Source: Dryococelus australis
Lineage: Eukaryota; Arthropoda; Insecta; Phasmatodea; Phasmatidae
Assembly: GCA_029891345.1 (NCBI GenBank)
Contig: CM057009.1
Span: 233,607,178-233,671,177 of the forward strand
Length of the DNA: 64,000 bases
Direction: 5' to 3'
Shown here: positions 11,894-22,327 of the stretch, piece by piece
How the letters are laid out: each line of letters opens with the position of its first letter
How positions within the stretch are numbered: position 1 is the first letter of the stretch
Program-made: the position numbers and the translations under genes
The notes under the pieces: generated by a model
Database searches by the model: none
What the model saw: the letters and a program-made list of their open reading frames with translations, nothing else
Told to the model about the DNA's origin: nothing

Positions 11894-12310
11894 GGATTAG
11901 TATTGCTCAAAGGTTTCGTGAGGATTGGTGAGAAGGATTACTAAGGTTTGCTAAGGACTGGTGATAGTTGCAGAGGAGGATTACTGAGGTAGGTAAGGAG
12001 GATTGCTGAGGTTTGGTGAGAAGGATTGCTGAAGATTGCCGAGTATTGGTGAGGAGGATTATTGAGGACTGCTGAGTATTGGTGAAGAGGATTACTGAGG
12101 ATTGGTGAGAATTGTGCAGGATTGGTGAGATTTGTAGAGGATTGGTGAGGATTGATGAAGATTGCTGAGGATTGTATAGGATTGGCGAGGATTGCTGGGG
12201 TAGATTGAGCATGAAGATTGCGGAGGAAGATTACTGATTGCTGAGTATTCGTTGAATATTTGTGAGGATCAGTGAGGGTTGTGGATGATTGTGAATGATT
12301 GGGATGTATC
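11894..12310 (+). repeat. Degenerate GGATTG(C/G)TGAGG minisatellite
   Basis: About 400 bp of variants of a short unit, ggattgctgagg/ggattggtgag, with irregular spacing. It explains the repetitive Ser/Gln/Asn-rich frame on the minus strand, which should not be called a gene. Confidence 0.8.
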
Positions 12311-12439
12311 TAAGTATTGATGCCTGAGAAGTGCATGGAAGATGAGACTAACTTACAAACCCTCCATCTTGTGTGTTTTGAAAAACTGCTCTATAAATTG
12401 ACGCATGCTGCTTATACCAGTTACCATAAACAATTACGA

Positions 12440-13300
12440 CTCATCTCACTTTTACACTCGTGAGATTTAAACCCCGAGCCATTTTGTACACGGAAGTACC
12501 AGTCTGCCACAATTCTGGAGGGCGGCCGGACACGGGAATACAAGGGGTTGCGAGACAGCAGCGCGTCATCCCCCCTCCCCCCGCGCTGAGAGCCTACAAG
12601 CCATCAGCTATCTCGGACCATGCGCAAGCACCACTGAGGATACGCAAAGGCCAAGAGATGACCAGAGGGTGCTACCCCTACTCCGACATTGCACCTGAGG
12701 GACGTCACACGCCCTCCCCCACGACCACCGCAACAAGCGCTGCCTCGCTATATAAGGCAGTGTGCGGCGGCCCTCGCCAGTTGTTCATGCAGTCTCTTCC
12801 AAGCACCTGGGTGCTGGAGTCTAGACTACTACGAGCCATTCAACAGCCCTTCCAGAGACTGCCACCATTGACGTCACCGTTAGAGCTCTGCAGCCACGTT
12901 ACCGGACTCTCCGACGACGCCAATAGCTACCAGATGCTTTCCATACATAATACATTCCACACGTAATTCTTTCTCTGTCTCCTAAAGACACCTCCTATAT
13001 AGAGTTAGGTTTGTATTTAAGTAATCTTTGGCGGTTTTTCACATAACTTCCCCACTTAGCTTAGGACCAGGTCACCTACACCTGGATTCCGTAGGAGTAC
13101 TTCCAACCACCAGTCTGCCTGGCAGGAGAGCATGTGTCACCGTGTTTAATACATCCCTAATAAACACTGCTTTGTTTCTCTTACCCTCGAGTCTCATTCA
13201 TAGGGTAATCTGTTACCAATTACTGGGAGAACCTCGAATTGAGCACCGCCGACCGGCGCCGGGAAAGTATTCTTATTTCTGCAATTAGCTACAACTCGAG
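12440..13300 (+). promoter_or_regulatory. GC-rich LTR-like promoter and polyA region
   Basis: A sharp GC-rich island. A TATA box (ctatataagg, 12748-12757) is followed by a cagt initiator-like stretch. AATAAA occurs near 13160, with a T-rich tail after it, giving a U3-R-U5-like order. A 168-codon frame overlaps the block but includes the TATA box and has no domain, so I do not treat it as protein. No partner LTR was found; a solo LTR or a real promoter are alternatives. Confidence 0.35.
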
Positions 13301-14316
13301 ACTCCCCCTCAGGCGGCTCCAAGTTGAAAACACATCCATTAGATAGCCAGCTATTCTATTCCTACCATGTGTACAGGTACTGGAGGAATAGAATAGATGA
13401 GCCACGACATCTAGCAACACTTCTCAATCAGGGAGAGATGGTACATCTGAGTTGTATCCCTACAGGAGCACCTGGGTTGTGGCGGGGGTATTTGCTTAGG
13501 TGCTCCGGCCTGTCCTTGGTTGGGAAACTCAAACCCAATGATAGTCTTGGCAACCTACATGACTCCAATGCTTCTGATCAGCCTGCAACAGTGGGGGATA
13601 TTCTGAAGCACCGGAGCTCGCGTTGGCAAGGCTGTCGCCAGGCAAAACTAAGTTAAGAATATCCGTATCCGTGGTGCTTACTTCGATTTCTCCGTGCTTT
13701 GCTGCCAGACAGCTGGCTGGTCTAACTCCGCTTCCAGCTACCTGACGAGCCGAACGAGATTGTGCCACCCTACTTTGTTTATCGGCACCACCTATGATGC
13801 CTGCCGTAAACCCCGATCTTTTCCCGTCAGCACCTCTATGCACACACCCGGCCTGTCATCTTGTGGTAATAGGGTTACTGAGCAAAACCAAGGACCGGCT
13901 AGACGTGTCAGATAGTAACTTTTGGAGCAGGGCATCAGAGATCTGGAACAGTGAGTTCTATGTCGTGTCACGTCGTGCCCTTGCTACCACTTGAACATAA
14001 GACGACCGGCGTAATCAACAATATTCCGCTACTCCTCACCCGCAAGCTGCTAGGGCACCAACCCCTAGCACCTCCCGCCCGTCACTGACTACAGCTGGTT
14101 CTGTAATTAAGCCTTAAACCAAACCCGCATGCACAACCAACCTAATTGCAACTAAAGTCACATGACCGTGATCCAACTTTCACTATCGGACACGCGTCAA
14201 AATAAAGCTACTCAGATAACCTGTGTTAACGAGACTTTTGATTTCAAGAGGACCTAACTGTATGGCAAAATATGTCAGAAATGGCATGACTACAGGTAAC
14301 ATGCTGTAATATTTCC

Positions 14317-14323
<7 letters not shown>
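13301..14323. other. GC-rich repeat-derived DNA downstream of LTR-like block
   Basis: Several short frames overlap here on both strands without recognisable motifs. Composition is continuous with the LTR-like block before it, suggesting the internal part of the same unclassified element. It includes the 13-bp-arm stem-loop at 13351-13396. Confidence 0.35.
13351..13396. repeat. Perfect 13-bp inverted repeat (stem-loop)
   Basis: The arms ctattctattcct (13351-13363) and aggaatagaatag (13384-13396) are exact reverse complements around a 20-nt loop. Confidence 0.8.

Positions 14324-14352
<29 letters not shown>
14324..14352 (+). repeat. Poly-T tract
   Basis: A run of about 29 T. It would be a poly-A tract on the minus strand, the strand of the split gag-like gene nearby. 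Confidence 0.85.
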
Positions 14353-14399
14353 GTAATATCTATTTTTCTTACATTTCTTTCCTTTTATGTTGTTAAAAC

Positions 14400-14620
14400 A
14401 ATGTCATTTGTTTCCTAAATTATCCTCAACTAAATCTTTTTATACCATACACCAACTGTACATTTATATCAAAATAAATTTTTTGTGATTTCGGTTTTTG
14501 AAAAAATTTACATTTTTTAGGTAATGTAAACTTTTTCTGCTTTGGCTTAGACCACCACTCTAAGAATTTTTTGGATCCTTTTTGTGTTTTTTAGATTCTC
14601 TTGTAATTTCCTGCTCTGCT
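14400..14620 (-). pseudogene. Downstream remainder of the split gag-like gene
   Basis: If the 7.7-kb LTR insertion and one TGCT copy are ignored, the minus-strand frame ending GHFKKA at 22331 continues with EQEITRESKKHKKDPKN, a Lys-rich run like a gag C-terminus, before reaching stops. The agreement supports the target duplication but is short. Confidence 0.4.
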
Positions 14621-15425
14621 TGTAGTGGTTCTGTTGTACGAAAACTCGTGTGAGTTCGCAACAAACACTAGTTCGGACTAGCTCAGTTGGTTAAAGTTTG
14701 AGACTCGTAGCGTAGAAATACATTGAACACTAGAACATTTGTTAATACAGGAGTGCCAACAGAAAATAAATAAAAGATGATGAATGTTACTGAAGTTTAT
14801 TGCTGTCTCTTCACAAACAATTCACACTTGTAATAAAACTGAAAACAAAGCGAGAGAGAGAATGGCAGCATGGTCACTCATTGCCCTGCTCGAACACTAC
14901 ATTGCTGAACTGGCTGATAAATTAAGACGACCTGAAGTGAACTGTGATGATGACGGACTTCATGTGACGATGAGAAAGTCGTGCTAACCCTATTTATGCT
15001 GCCTGAAATATTGCATCAAGTAAATGTGGTCCAATCGTGGCTTTGTAAAGTTTGGTAGTGTCTAAAAATAGCCTGTGAACACTGATGTGGGTCTCGAAAT
15101 CAAAGTATTACAATGTGCGCGCTGGTTGTCACATCGGCCTACTATGACATCAGTACCCCGAGTTTCATCAAATGGTACAACACGCGGACGTGACTCTCTT
15201 ACTAACACCTTGAAAAAGTTTCACTGTCATCCTGTGATGATTATACTACCGATGCAATGACTAGAATAAAAAAAAAAAATTAGGAAAACCAATATGTACA
15301 AAATACAAACAAATTCTTATTGCCACAATCTCCTAAACATTAAATGAATGACTGTCCTTTACACAGACATATAGCAAATGAAAATAATTCCTGATAATAT
15401 ACATTATAATATATTGCAACACTAC
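14621..15425 (-). repeat. 3' LTR of the 14.6-22.3 kb element
   Basis: An 805-bp repeat starting TGTAGT and ending ACTACA, so the ends are TG...CA and mutually inverted. On the minus strand a TATA-like ATAAATA (complement of 14991-14997) precedes AATAAA (complement of 14796-14801) by about 190 bases, a normal U3-R-U5 order. It is closely similar to 21549-22327, with scattered substitutions and small indels. Short frames shared by both copies are not genes. Confidence 0.85.
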
Positions 15426-15436
15426 ATTACCCCCCT

Positions 15437-16255
15437 TGATTTGGGGAAGATTTTGAAGAAACCTGTCCCAAATCGAAACCTACATGAATGTCGATTGTCT
15501 AATGCTAGACTGTGATTCCATTTCTTGCAAGAAAAATTATTTGATTACACAGTTATACATTCATATACAAAGTTCAAGTCACAATAACATGGTTGTTCAT
15601 TCATATACAAAGTTAAAGTCACAATAAAAATACATAGTTACATGGTTCTTCATTCACAATCAAAGTTTGCTGCACAATAAAATCTTTGACATTCCTTATC
15701 ACATAAAGTAAATTAATCAGATTTAGTTACGAAATTATAGTATAAAATTTAAGTCGCAAGTAAAGTACATCATATTATTAGAACATCACACAAAGTAAAT
15801 TAATCAAAATATGTTTTAAAAGGATAATACACATCACATGTTCCAGTCATTACAATGTTACCTTCATATTTGATTTAGATTGTTTACATAATTCTTTAGC
15901 AGAAAATGACAATGAAATACAATATTACATTATTTTTCAGTTCTTGTTTTCATGGTTCATTAATGGGAAAATGAATTTAATTAATATTCACCATGTAAAA
16001 GAGGATACAAGGTCTGGTTAGAATACGAGAGAGCTACTGTCTTTCAATTTAGATCAGTGCCAAATTTAACTCAAGGGACCACAATAAGAGCTACTACCTT
16101 TCCTATGGGGTCAGCGCTATGTAACTCAAGACAAGAGAGCCCCTGCCCTTCGTATTAGGTTAATGCCACAATTATCTCTAGGGGCCTCAAACCTGCCCCA
16201 ACACAATTATTTAATATTATTGTTATTAAACCATGGACATTCTAAAGGGAGCGAA
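15437..16255. other. Internal DNA of the LTR element
   Basis: AT-rich with no coding motif on either strand. A short tandem similarity (cattcatatacaaagtt) occurs twice near 15560-15615. Confidence 0.5.
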
Positions 16256-16868
16256 ATCATTCTTACATATATTACACAATTTCACACTGCACCATTATAA
16301 CCATCATATAGGTACAAGTTCAAATTAGGTTTTGATGGTTTCCAAAATTAATGTACAACCTACAATGACACTTTTCAAAATCAAACTGCTATCTACATCC
16401 ACACACAAGCAACGTTTTCTGAGAATTGACTTCTCAATACCTTCACAAAATATGCTTTTGCAAAATTAACTTAATTAGTACACAAAACTTAACGTGCTCC
16501 TGGTTCTAGAACAAAACAAATTAAAATTCAAAAGCACTTCAAATATTGTGAATGGCATTTTTAAAATAGTGTTGATAATATTTGAAGTGCTTTTAAATTT
16601 TAATTTGTTTTGTTCTAGAACCAGGAGCACGTTAAGTTTTGTGTACTAATTAAGTTAATTTTGCAAAAGCATATTTTGTGAAGGTATTGAGCAGTCAATT
16701 CTCAGAAAACGTTGCTTGTGTGTGGATGTAGATAGCAGTTTGATTTTGAAAAGTGTCATTGTAGGTTGTACATTAATTTTGGAAACCATCAAAACCTAAT
16801 TTGAACTTGTACCTATATGGTGGTTATAATGGTGCAGTGTGAAATTGTGTAATATATGTAAGAATGAT

Positions 16869-16869
<1 letters not shown>
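16256..16869. repeat. Near-perfect palindrome, 292-bp arms
   Basis: The left arm 16256-16547 and right arm 16577-16869 are reverse complements over about 292 bp, with only a few differences seen (for example ttctcaa/tgctcaa and the ccatcatat/ccaccatat site). The spacer is 29 bases. The right arm runs straight into a TA/TG microsatellite. High arm identity implies a young fold-back duplication or recent gene conversion. There is no terminal signature of a known element. Confidence 0.95.

Positions 16870-16940
<71 letters not shown>
16870..16940 (+). repeat. (TA)n(TG)n microsatellite
   Basis: About 20 bases of TA followed by about 50 bases of TG. It is adjacent to the palindrome and polymorphic in principle. 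Frames encoding Val-Cys or Thr-His strings are artefacts of it. Confidence 0.95.
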
Positions 16941-16943
<3 letters not shown>

Positions 16944-17184
16944 CCAATTAAAAATAAAAAAATTCTATCCCACAAAACACCATTATTCAAATTCAAATTC
17001 AGAAACAAATACATACATCTTATACAATCTCCTACTGCATTATTAACTATCACTTTTCATACATATCAACCCTAAATAAAGTTTAATGTAATTGCAATCT
17101 CTCTCAGATTGAAAAACATCATAATTATAAAAATTTCTTTTGTTAATAACTTAATTTGCTCCACTTCTTCATGCTCCATATACA

Positions 17185-17475
17185 ATGTTATTTTCAATTT
17201 AATGCCTTGATAACAAATAGTCATTACAAAATAAAATTCATTTCTGAAAACATCTTTATAAATTAAATTTTTCACGTTTATAAATTAAATTTTTCACATT
17301 TATCATTACAGCATTACTTTCAATTTAATGCCAAGATGGCAAATAGTTATTACAATCAAATTTCATTTATGAATTCAATTAAATTCCATGATGACAAATA
17401 ATCATTACAAAATTAATTTAATATATGAAAATATCTTTAATAAGATAAATTTTTCTAATTTATCAATAGGCTGAA
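17185..17475. repeat. Irregular AT-rich tandem repeats
   Basis: Blocks beginning caatttaatgcc, then gacaaatag(t)cattaca, then aaattttt recur about three times. Within them a 22-bp unit, tttataaattaaatttttcac, is duplicated at about 17257-17300. Confidence 0.6.
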
Positions 17476-17880
17476 CTAACCATAACAAAATTAATCTCAA
17501 CAGAATATTGGATTATATTAATTTGTGTTTCTCAAATTTTTCTCACATTAACTTTAATTAATGTAACCTGAATTATAATTATATACAGAAAATACATAAC
17601 AAAAATTACCTTTTATGAATGAACACTAATTGAATCATATTAAATTATTATACAAAGACGATGCATTACAAAATGATCTTGTGTGCATGAACACTAATTA
17701 AATCATTAAATCTTAAACTACCTGGAGTCACAAACTAGATTATGTTTCTTCCTCTTTCTCTTCACTATCTCTTTACCCAGTTTACTCTTTTTCGTAACAA
17801 ACTTCCTCACCATGTACATTACAATTCCCTTACACTTAGCCCTCATGAAGTTACATTTCTTTTTTCTCTTACAATTCATC

Positions 17881-17932
17881 CTTCCCCCCCCCCCCCCCCC
17901 CCCCCCAATATTACCTTCTTTTTTTTTTTTTT
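17881..17932 (+). repeat. Poly-C and poly-T tracts
   Basis: A C run of about 22-24 is followed by a T run of about 17 just before the non-LTR coding region. Confidence 0.85.
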
Positions 17933-17984
17933 ATTCTGCCTCACAGTCCCTTTACTGTATAATTCATGAACATAAAGCAAATTT

Positions 17985-20083
17985 GCTAGGCCTACTTTTT
18001 CAAAATGGTCAATGGTCAACATTGTATACTTGTACTGAAGCAAATGAAAAATTTAACTCTTTTCTTAACCAAATTCTTCATTGTTTTGAAAAATGTTTCC
18101 CATCCCGACTGACCCACAGTAATGCAAATCAAGAGAAAAATTTATGGCTCACCGAAGGAATAAAAATTTCCTGCGAAAACAAAAGAAAACTATACAAGGC
18201 CGCCAGAACCAGCAGCAACCCTGACACAATGAATCACTTCAGGAAATGCTTCAAAATTTTGAGTAAGGTCATAAAATCTGCAAAAAAGGATTTTTTCTGT
18301 AACCTCATTAAGAATTCTCAAAACAAAATAAAAACTACATGGAATATTGTAAAAAACACAACAGGTTAAAGAACAGAGCAATGTCCAGTTGTAAACCTAA
18401 AAGTAAATGACTGCATATCCTCAGACCCTAAATTAGTTGCAGATACATTTATTTCATGCTACTTAAATGTTGTAGAAAACATGATTTAAAAAAACATTAA
18501 ACAAGATATAAACCATATTCCTACACTACAGGGTACAAGAATACCCTGCTATATCTTTTACAAACAACTCCAAAAGAAGTGGAGAAAACAATCAAGTCTT
18601 TGCAACCAAAATTATCTAGCAGCTATGATGGCATTAGCTGTAGGTTATTAAGCAATACGCTTTTGAATTCAGTGTTCCATTAAGTCATATTTATAATGAA
18701 ATCTTCAATACAGGATTGTTTCCAGACAGACTCAAATGGGCTATAGTAACACCATTGTTCAAGAAAGGAGATCAGACAGAAGTAAACAATTATAGACCCA
18801 TCTCACTTCTTACATCCCTTTCAAAAATAATTGAAAAACTAATTTACAGGAGGTTGCTGCAACATTTGGAGAATCACAAAATCTTATCAAATTTCCAGTT
18901 TGTCTTTAGGAAAACCGCGTCAACAAATGATGCAATTTTCAAACTAACAAATAGCATTCTTAATGCACTTGATAAAAAGATATCTAATGGAATATTTTGC
19001 GACCTCACCAAAGCATTTGACTGTGTAAATCACAACATACTTATAGAAAAATTAAAGTTTTATAGAGTCTCAGGTACAGCAAATAAACTAAGGTCATACC
19101 TTTCAAACAGAGAATAAGTGTGGATCAAAGGAAAAACTACTTCATTCTACTCTGAACCAGGAAAAATCAAGCATGGTTCCCACAAGGATCAATACTCTTC
19201 CTAGTTTATATAAATGACCTTCCATGTGCCTTAACCCCAGAAACTACTCCAATTTTATTTGCAGATGATACTAGCATCTTAGTCTCTGGAGACTAGGTAA
19301 ATGATCTTACACAAAAAACTGACACAACATTTACAGAGCTGAATGCATGGTTTACTGCAAACAAATTAAATCTCAACCTAGATAAAACGTATCTTATGAA
19401 TTTCCTCACAAAGAACAGAAAAAACATCAATTCATTTGTTAGCTGTAACAAAGATAAAATTAATGAAACTGCAGTGATTAAGTTTCTCTTCTTAAAAGTA
19501 GATTATTTTCTTAACTGGAAATCTCACATTGCGTATATTTTACCTAAACTAAGTTCAGCATGTTTCGCCCTGCGGAGTGTTGCAGAGGTCTTGAACAAAA
19601 ATACAGCAAAAATGGTATATTTTGCATATTTTCATTCAATCATGTGTCATGGTATAACTTTTTGCGTTAATTCCACAGACAGCAAAAAAGTGTTTCACAT
19701 GCAAAAGAGAGCTGTAAGAATAATCAATGGCAATAGAAAGTCAGACTCATGTAGACCTCTTTTCAAGAGCTCAGAGACTCACATTTGCATGTGAGTACAT
19801 GTTTTCAGTACTTATATTCAAGTTCAAAAACAGTCATTTATTTCATAAAAATGAGTCCTTTCATAACCATGACACTAGAATAAAAAAAACACACATGGCT
19901 TCAGTTAACTTAAAACTTGTCCAGAAAGGGCCATCCGACCTTGGTAGCCAACTTTTTAATAAGTTACAACACCTTCAAGAAATTTGCTTCTCTAACCAAA
20001 AGATCTTTAAAAAAACAGCTGAAAGAATTTTTTGTAAACTAACATTTTATAGTGTGGATGAATATCTAAACTGCAAAAATTAA
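17985..20083 (+). pseudogene. Non-LTR reverse transcriptase pseudogene
   Basis: A Lys-rich region with WLTEGIKISC precedes the polymerase, as in many LINE proteins. Polymerase blocks follow in order: AIVTPLFKKGD, NNYRPISLLTSLSKIIEK (about 18787-18840), catalytic block GIFCDLTKAFDCVNHN (about 18990-19035), PQGSILF...INDLP (about 19180-19220), and the FADDTSILVSG active-site block (about 19257-19290). The C-terminal part holds QKRAVRIINGNRKSDSC and GSQLFNKL, typical of the post-polymerase region. Several stops and frameshifts (near 18366, 19115, 19296 and 19780) make it nonfunctional. The catalytic residues themselves are intact. Confidence 0.85.
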
Positions 20084-20240
20084 GAAATTATTGCATAACA
20101 TATCTTTGTATGCATTTCTTGTTCCAGTTTTTCTTGTTTCCTTTTTCTTCTGTTTCAGCAAAACGATGCCCTACAGCATGTTGGAGGAGGATTGGCCAAA
20201 TTATGAGGAAAAGATGTGATGCGTGTACGTGTAGTCTGAC

Positions 20241-20268
20241 ATATATATGTGTGTGTGTGTGTGTGTGT
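20241..20268 (+). repeat. TG microsatellite
   Basis: About 13 TG units in the 3' region of the non-LTR element. Confidence 0.85.
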
Positions 20269-20456
20269 TTACTATGTCCAGTGTATAAACTTTATATACT
20301 GTAATTTGACTTGTCCAATATCTTAGTACAGCTATGTATTTAAAAAAGATCTTATGGATGCAATAAAACAAAACAAAACAAAAAAAAATTCCTATTCGGT
20401 TCAACATTGTCACTGTTAGGTTTACCAATTTCCCAACTACATTTTCTTTTGCACAG

Positions 20457-20472
20457 CCCCCCCCCCCCCCCC
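20457..20472 (+). repeat. Poly-C tract
   Basis: A run of about 16 C just beyond the A-rich tail. Confidence 0.8.
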
Positions 20473-20879
20473 AATACGATTTTCAGAATAATAATCTACA
20501 TATGTTGTGTTCTCAACAGTGTCACAAAAAATACATATATTTGGATGAAACCTTGGTTGGTGCAAAATGACTGCTGATCCTAACCTTAAATTCAACTCAC
20601 TGAGGGTTTTTTTGTGGATTAACCCCCCAAATTTTTATTTGTTCTACCTGGATTTTGATTGCCTCAATTTCCAAATCATGGCATTTGTACTCTACAATTT
20701 TCAATTTACCTTGAGAATTTACAACTTTACATTCACTACTGGAAATATCTTGACAATTCTGCAATACAGGTTTTAGGCCTACTTTGTTTTGGCAATTTCT
20801 GGCTTTGCTTGCACTACCAAAAACATTTGACAGTGCTACATTATTATTTACACACTGATTTGTATTAGTAACCCTTTCC

Positions 20880-21420
20880 TTCCTAACATCTGTCGATATA
20901 TCCCATTTAGGGCAATCTTACATTCTGAAAGAATCTCAGTATTATTATGTAATGTTCTCTCCAGTTTGTTCATTGCATGGTTTTGTTCATTAAGTGAATG
21001 GTTTAGTTCGTTAAGTGCATGTGTTTGTTCATCAAATTAATGTTTTTGTTCTGTTATAAGTTTTACAAGTAAATTTAATTGCTCCTTCATTTGTGCCATT
21101 TTCATCATCCTGTCAATATTTCCTAACCTATATTAGTTATACTAAGGCACAATCTGCTTGCAAAAAAAATTCAATGCATATACAGATCACGAAAATATTA
21201 ACAACAACAAAAAATACATTACAAATTTACAATCTTGCCTGTACCTGCAATTTCTTCTGTGAAGACGTTCACAATTACCTTGGTTCACTGCACCATTGTT
21301 TGTTGATTGGATACTGCTGGGGGTATGGAAATTAACTGGATCTGTTGAATGGCAGCTGCAGGTGGATTCTGTTGTTGTTGAAACAACTTGTTGATGCAGT
21401 TTTACATGGGAAAGCAAATG
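20880..21420 (-). pseudogene. Heptad-repeat gag-like remnant of the LTR element
   Basis: On the minus strand, a stretch beginning MMKMAQMKEQLNLLVKLITE leads, after one stop, into regular seven-residue units (ALNELNH, SLNEQNH, AMNKLER, TLHNNTE), a coiled-coil pattern. Upstream (to about 21420) is a Ser/Thr/His-rich frame. Its place just inside the minus-strand 5' LTR is where gag belongs, so I infer a gag-like coiled-coil protein. No zinc knuckle was found. It could also be an accessory protein. Confidence 0.5.
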
Positions 21421-21548
21421 ATGGATGGTCTCGGTGCACCGGCGACTGCTGGGCTCAGGCTGCTTGAATTACTGTTGATGAATGCTGCCTGCAATCTTCA
21501 CTTCTCAGGGCACGTGTAGAAGTCCACGCCACCACGTTGGTCAACAAT

Positions 21549-22327
21549 TGTAGTTGTTCTACTGTACGAAAACTCGTGGGATTTTGCAGAAAACACTAGC
21601 TCGGACTAGCTCAGTTGGTTAGTGAGACTCGTAGCGTAGAAATACATTGAACACTTGAATGTTTGTTAATACAGGAGTGCCAACAGAAAATAAATAAAAG
21701 ATGGTGAATGTTACTGAAGTATATTGTCGTCTCTTCACAAACAATTGACACTCATAATGAAACTGAAAACAAAGCAAGAGATAGAATGGCAGCGTGGTCT
21801 CTCGCTACCCTGCCCGAACACTACATCGCTGAACTGGCTGATAAATTGAGACGAACTGAAGTGAACTGTGACGAGAAAGTCGTGCTAACCCTATTTATGA
21901 TGCCTGAAATATTGCTTCAAGTAAACGTGGTCCAATCATGGCTTTATAAAGATCAGTAGTGTCTAAAAATAGGCTGTGAACACTGATGTGGGTCTCGAAT
22001 TCAAAGTATTACAATGCGCGCGCTGGTTGTCACGTCGGCCTACTGTGACAACAGTACCCCGAGTTTCATCAAATGGTACAACACGCGGACGTGACTCTCT
22101 TTCTAACTCCTTGAAAAAGTTTTGCTGTCATCCTGTGATGATTATACTACTGATGCACTGACTCAAATAAAATAATAAATTAGGGAACACGAATATGTAC
22201 AAAATACAAACAAATTCTTATTACCACAATCTCCTAAACATTAAATGAATGACTATCCTTTACACAGAAATATAGCAAATAAAAATAATTCCCGAAAATG
22301 TACATTATAATAAATTGCAATGCTACA
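21549..22327 (-). repeat. 5' LTR of the 14.6-22.3 kb element
   Basis: A 779-bp partner of 14621-15425, starting TGTAGT and ending GCTACA. It differs from its partner by point changes and a few small deletions. It shares the tagctcagttggtta tRNA-like stretch and the TATA/AATAAA arrangement on the minus strand. Confidence 0.85.

Larger units (their letters stand above)
17985..20388 (+). mobile_element. Non-LTR retrotransposon fragment (LINE-like)
   Basis: The coding remnant runs to about 20083 and the element ends in an A-rich tail with repeated aaaac units (about 20360-20389), as expected for target-primed insertion. No endonuclease domain is visible, so the copy is 5'-truncated. It lies inside the LTR element at 14621-22327, in opposite orientation, and is therefore younger than it. 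Clade is uncertain: the layout resembles Jockey/CR1-group elements. Confidence 0.8.
14621..22327 (-). mobile_element. LTR retroelement with 4-bp target duplication
   Basis: A 7.7-kb insertion bounded by two similar LTRs and flanked by TGCT on both sides (14617-14620 and 22328-22331). Orientation is minus: the purine-rich tract AAGGGGGG (complement of 15426-15436) abuts the LTR at 14621-15425, as a polypurine tract abuts a 3' LTR, and TATA and AATAAA within the LTR are in order on the minus strand. Inside are a heptad-repeat gag-like remnant (20880-21110), a 0.6-kb palindrome and a nested non-LTR element. No reverse transcriptase of its own is visible, so it is likely a non-autonomous or gutted element. 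It interrupts an older gag-like gene. Confidence 0.85.

Noticed and set aside
12460-12966. 168-codon + strand open frame
   Set aside because: It spans an apparent TATA box and promoter-like DNA, has no domain, and open length is expected in GC-rich DNA.
14675-14720. tRNA gene call
   Set aside because: Only the D-arm-like half is present, with no B box or acceptor pairing.
16839-17075. Frames with Cys-Val or Thr-His strings
   Set aside because: Translation of the TG microsatellite.
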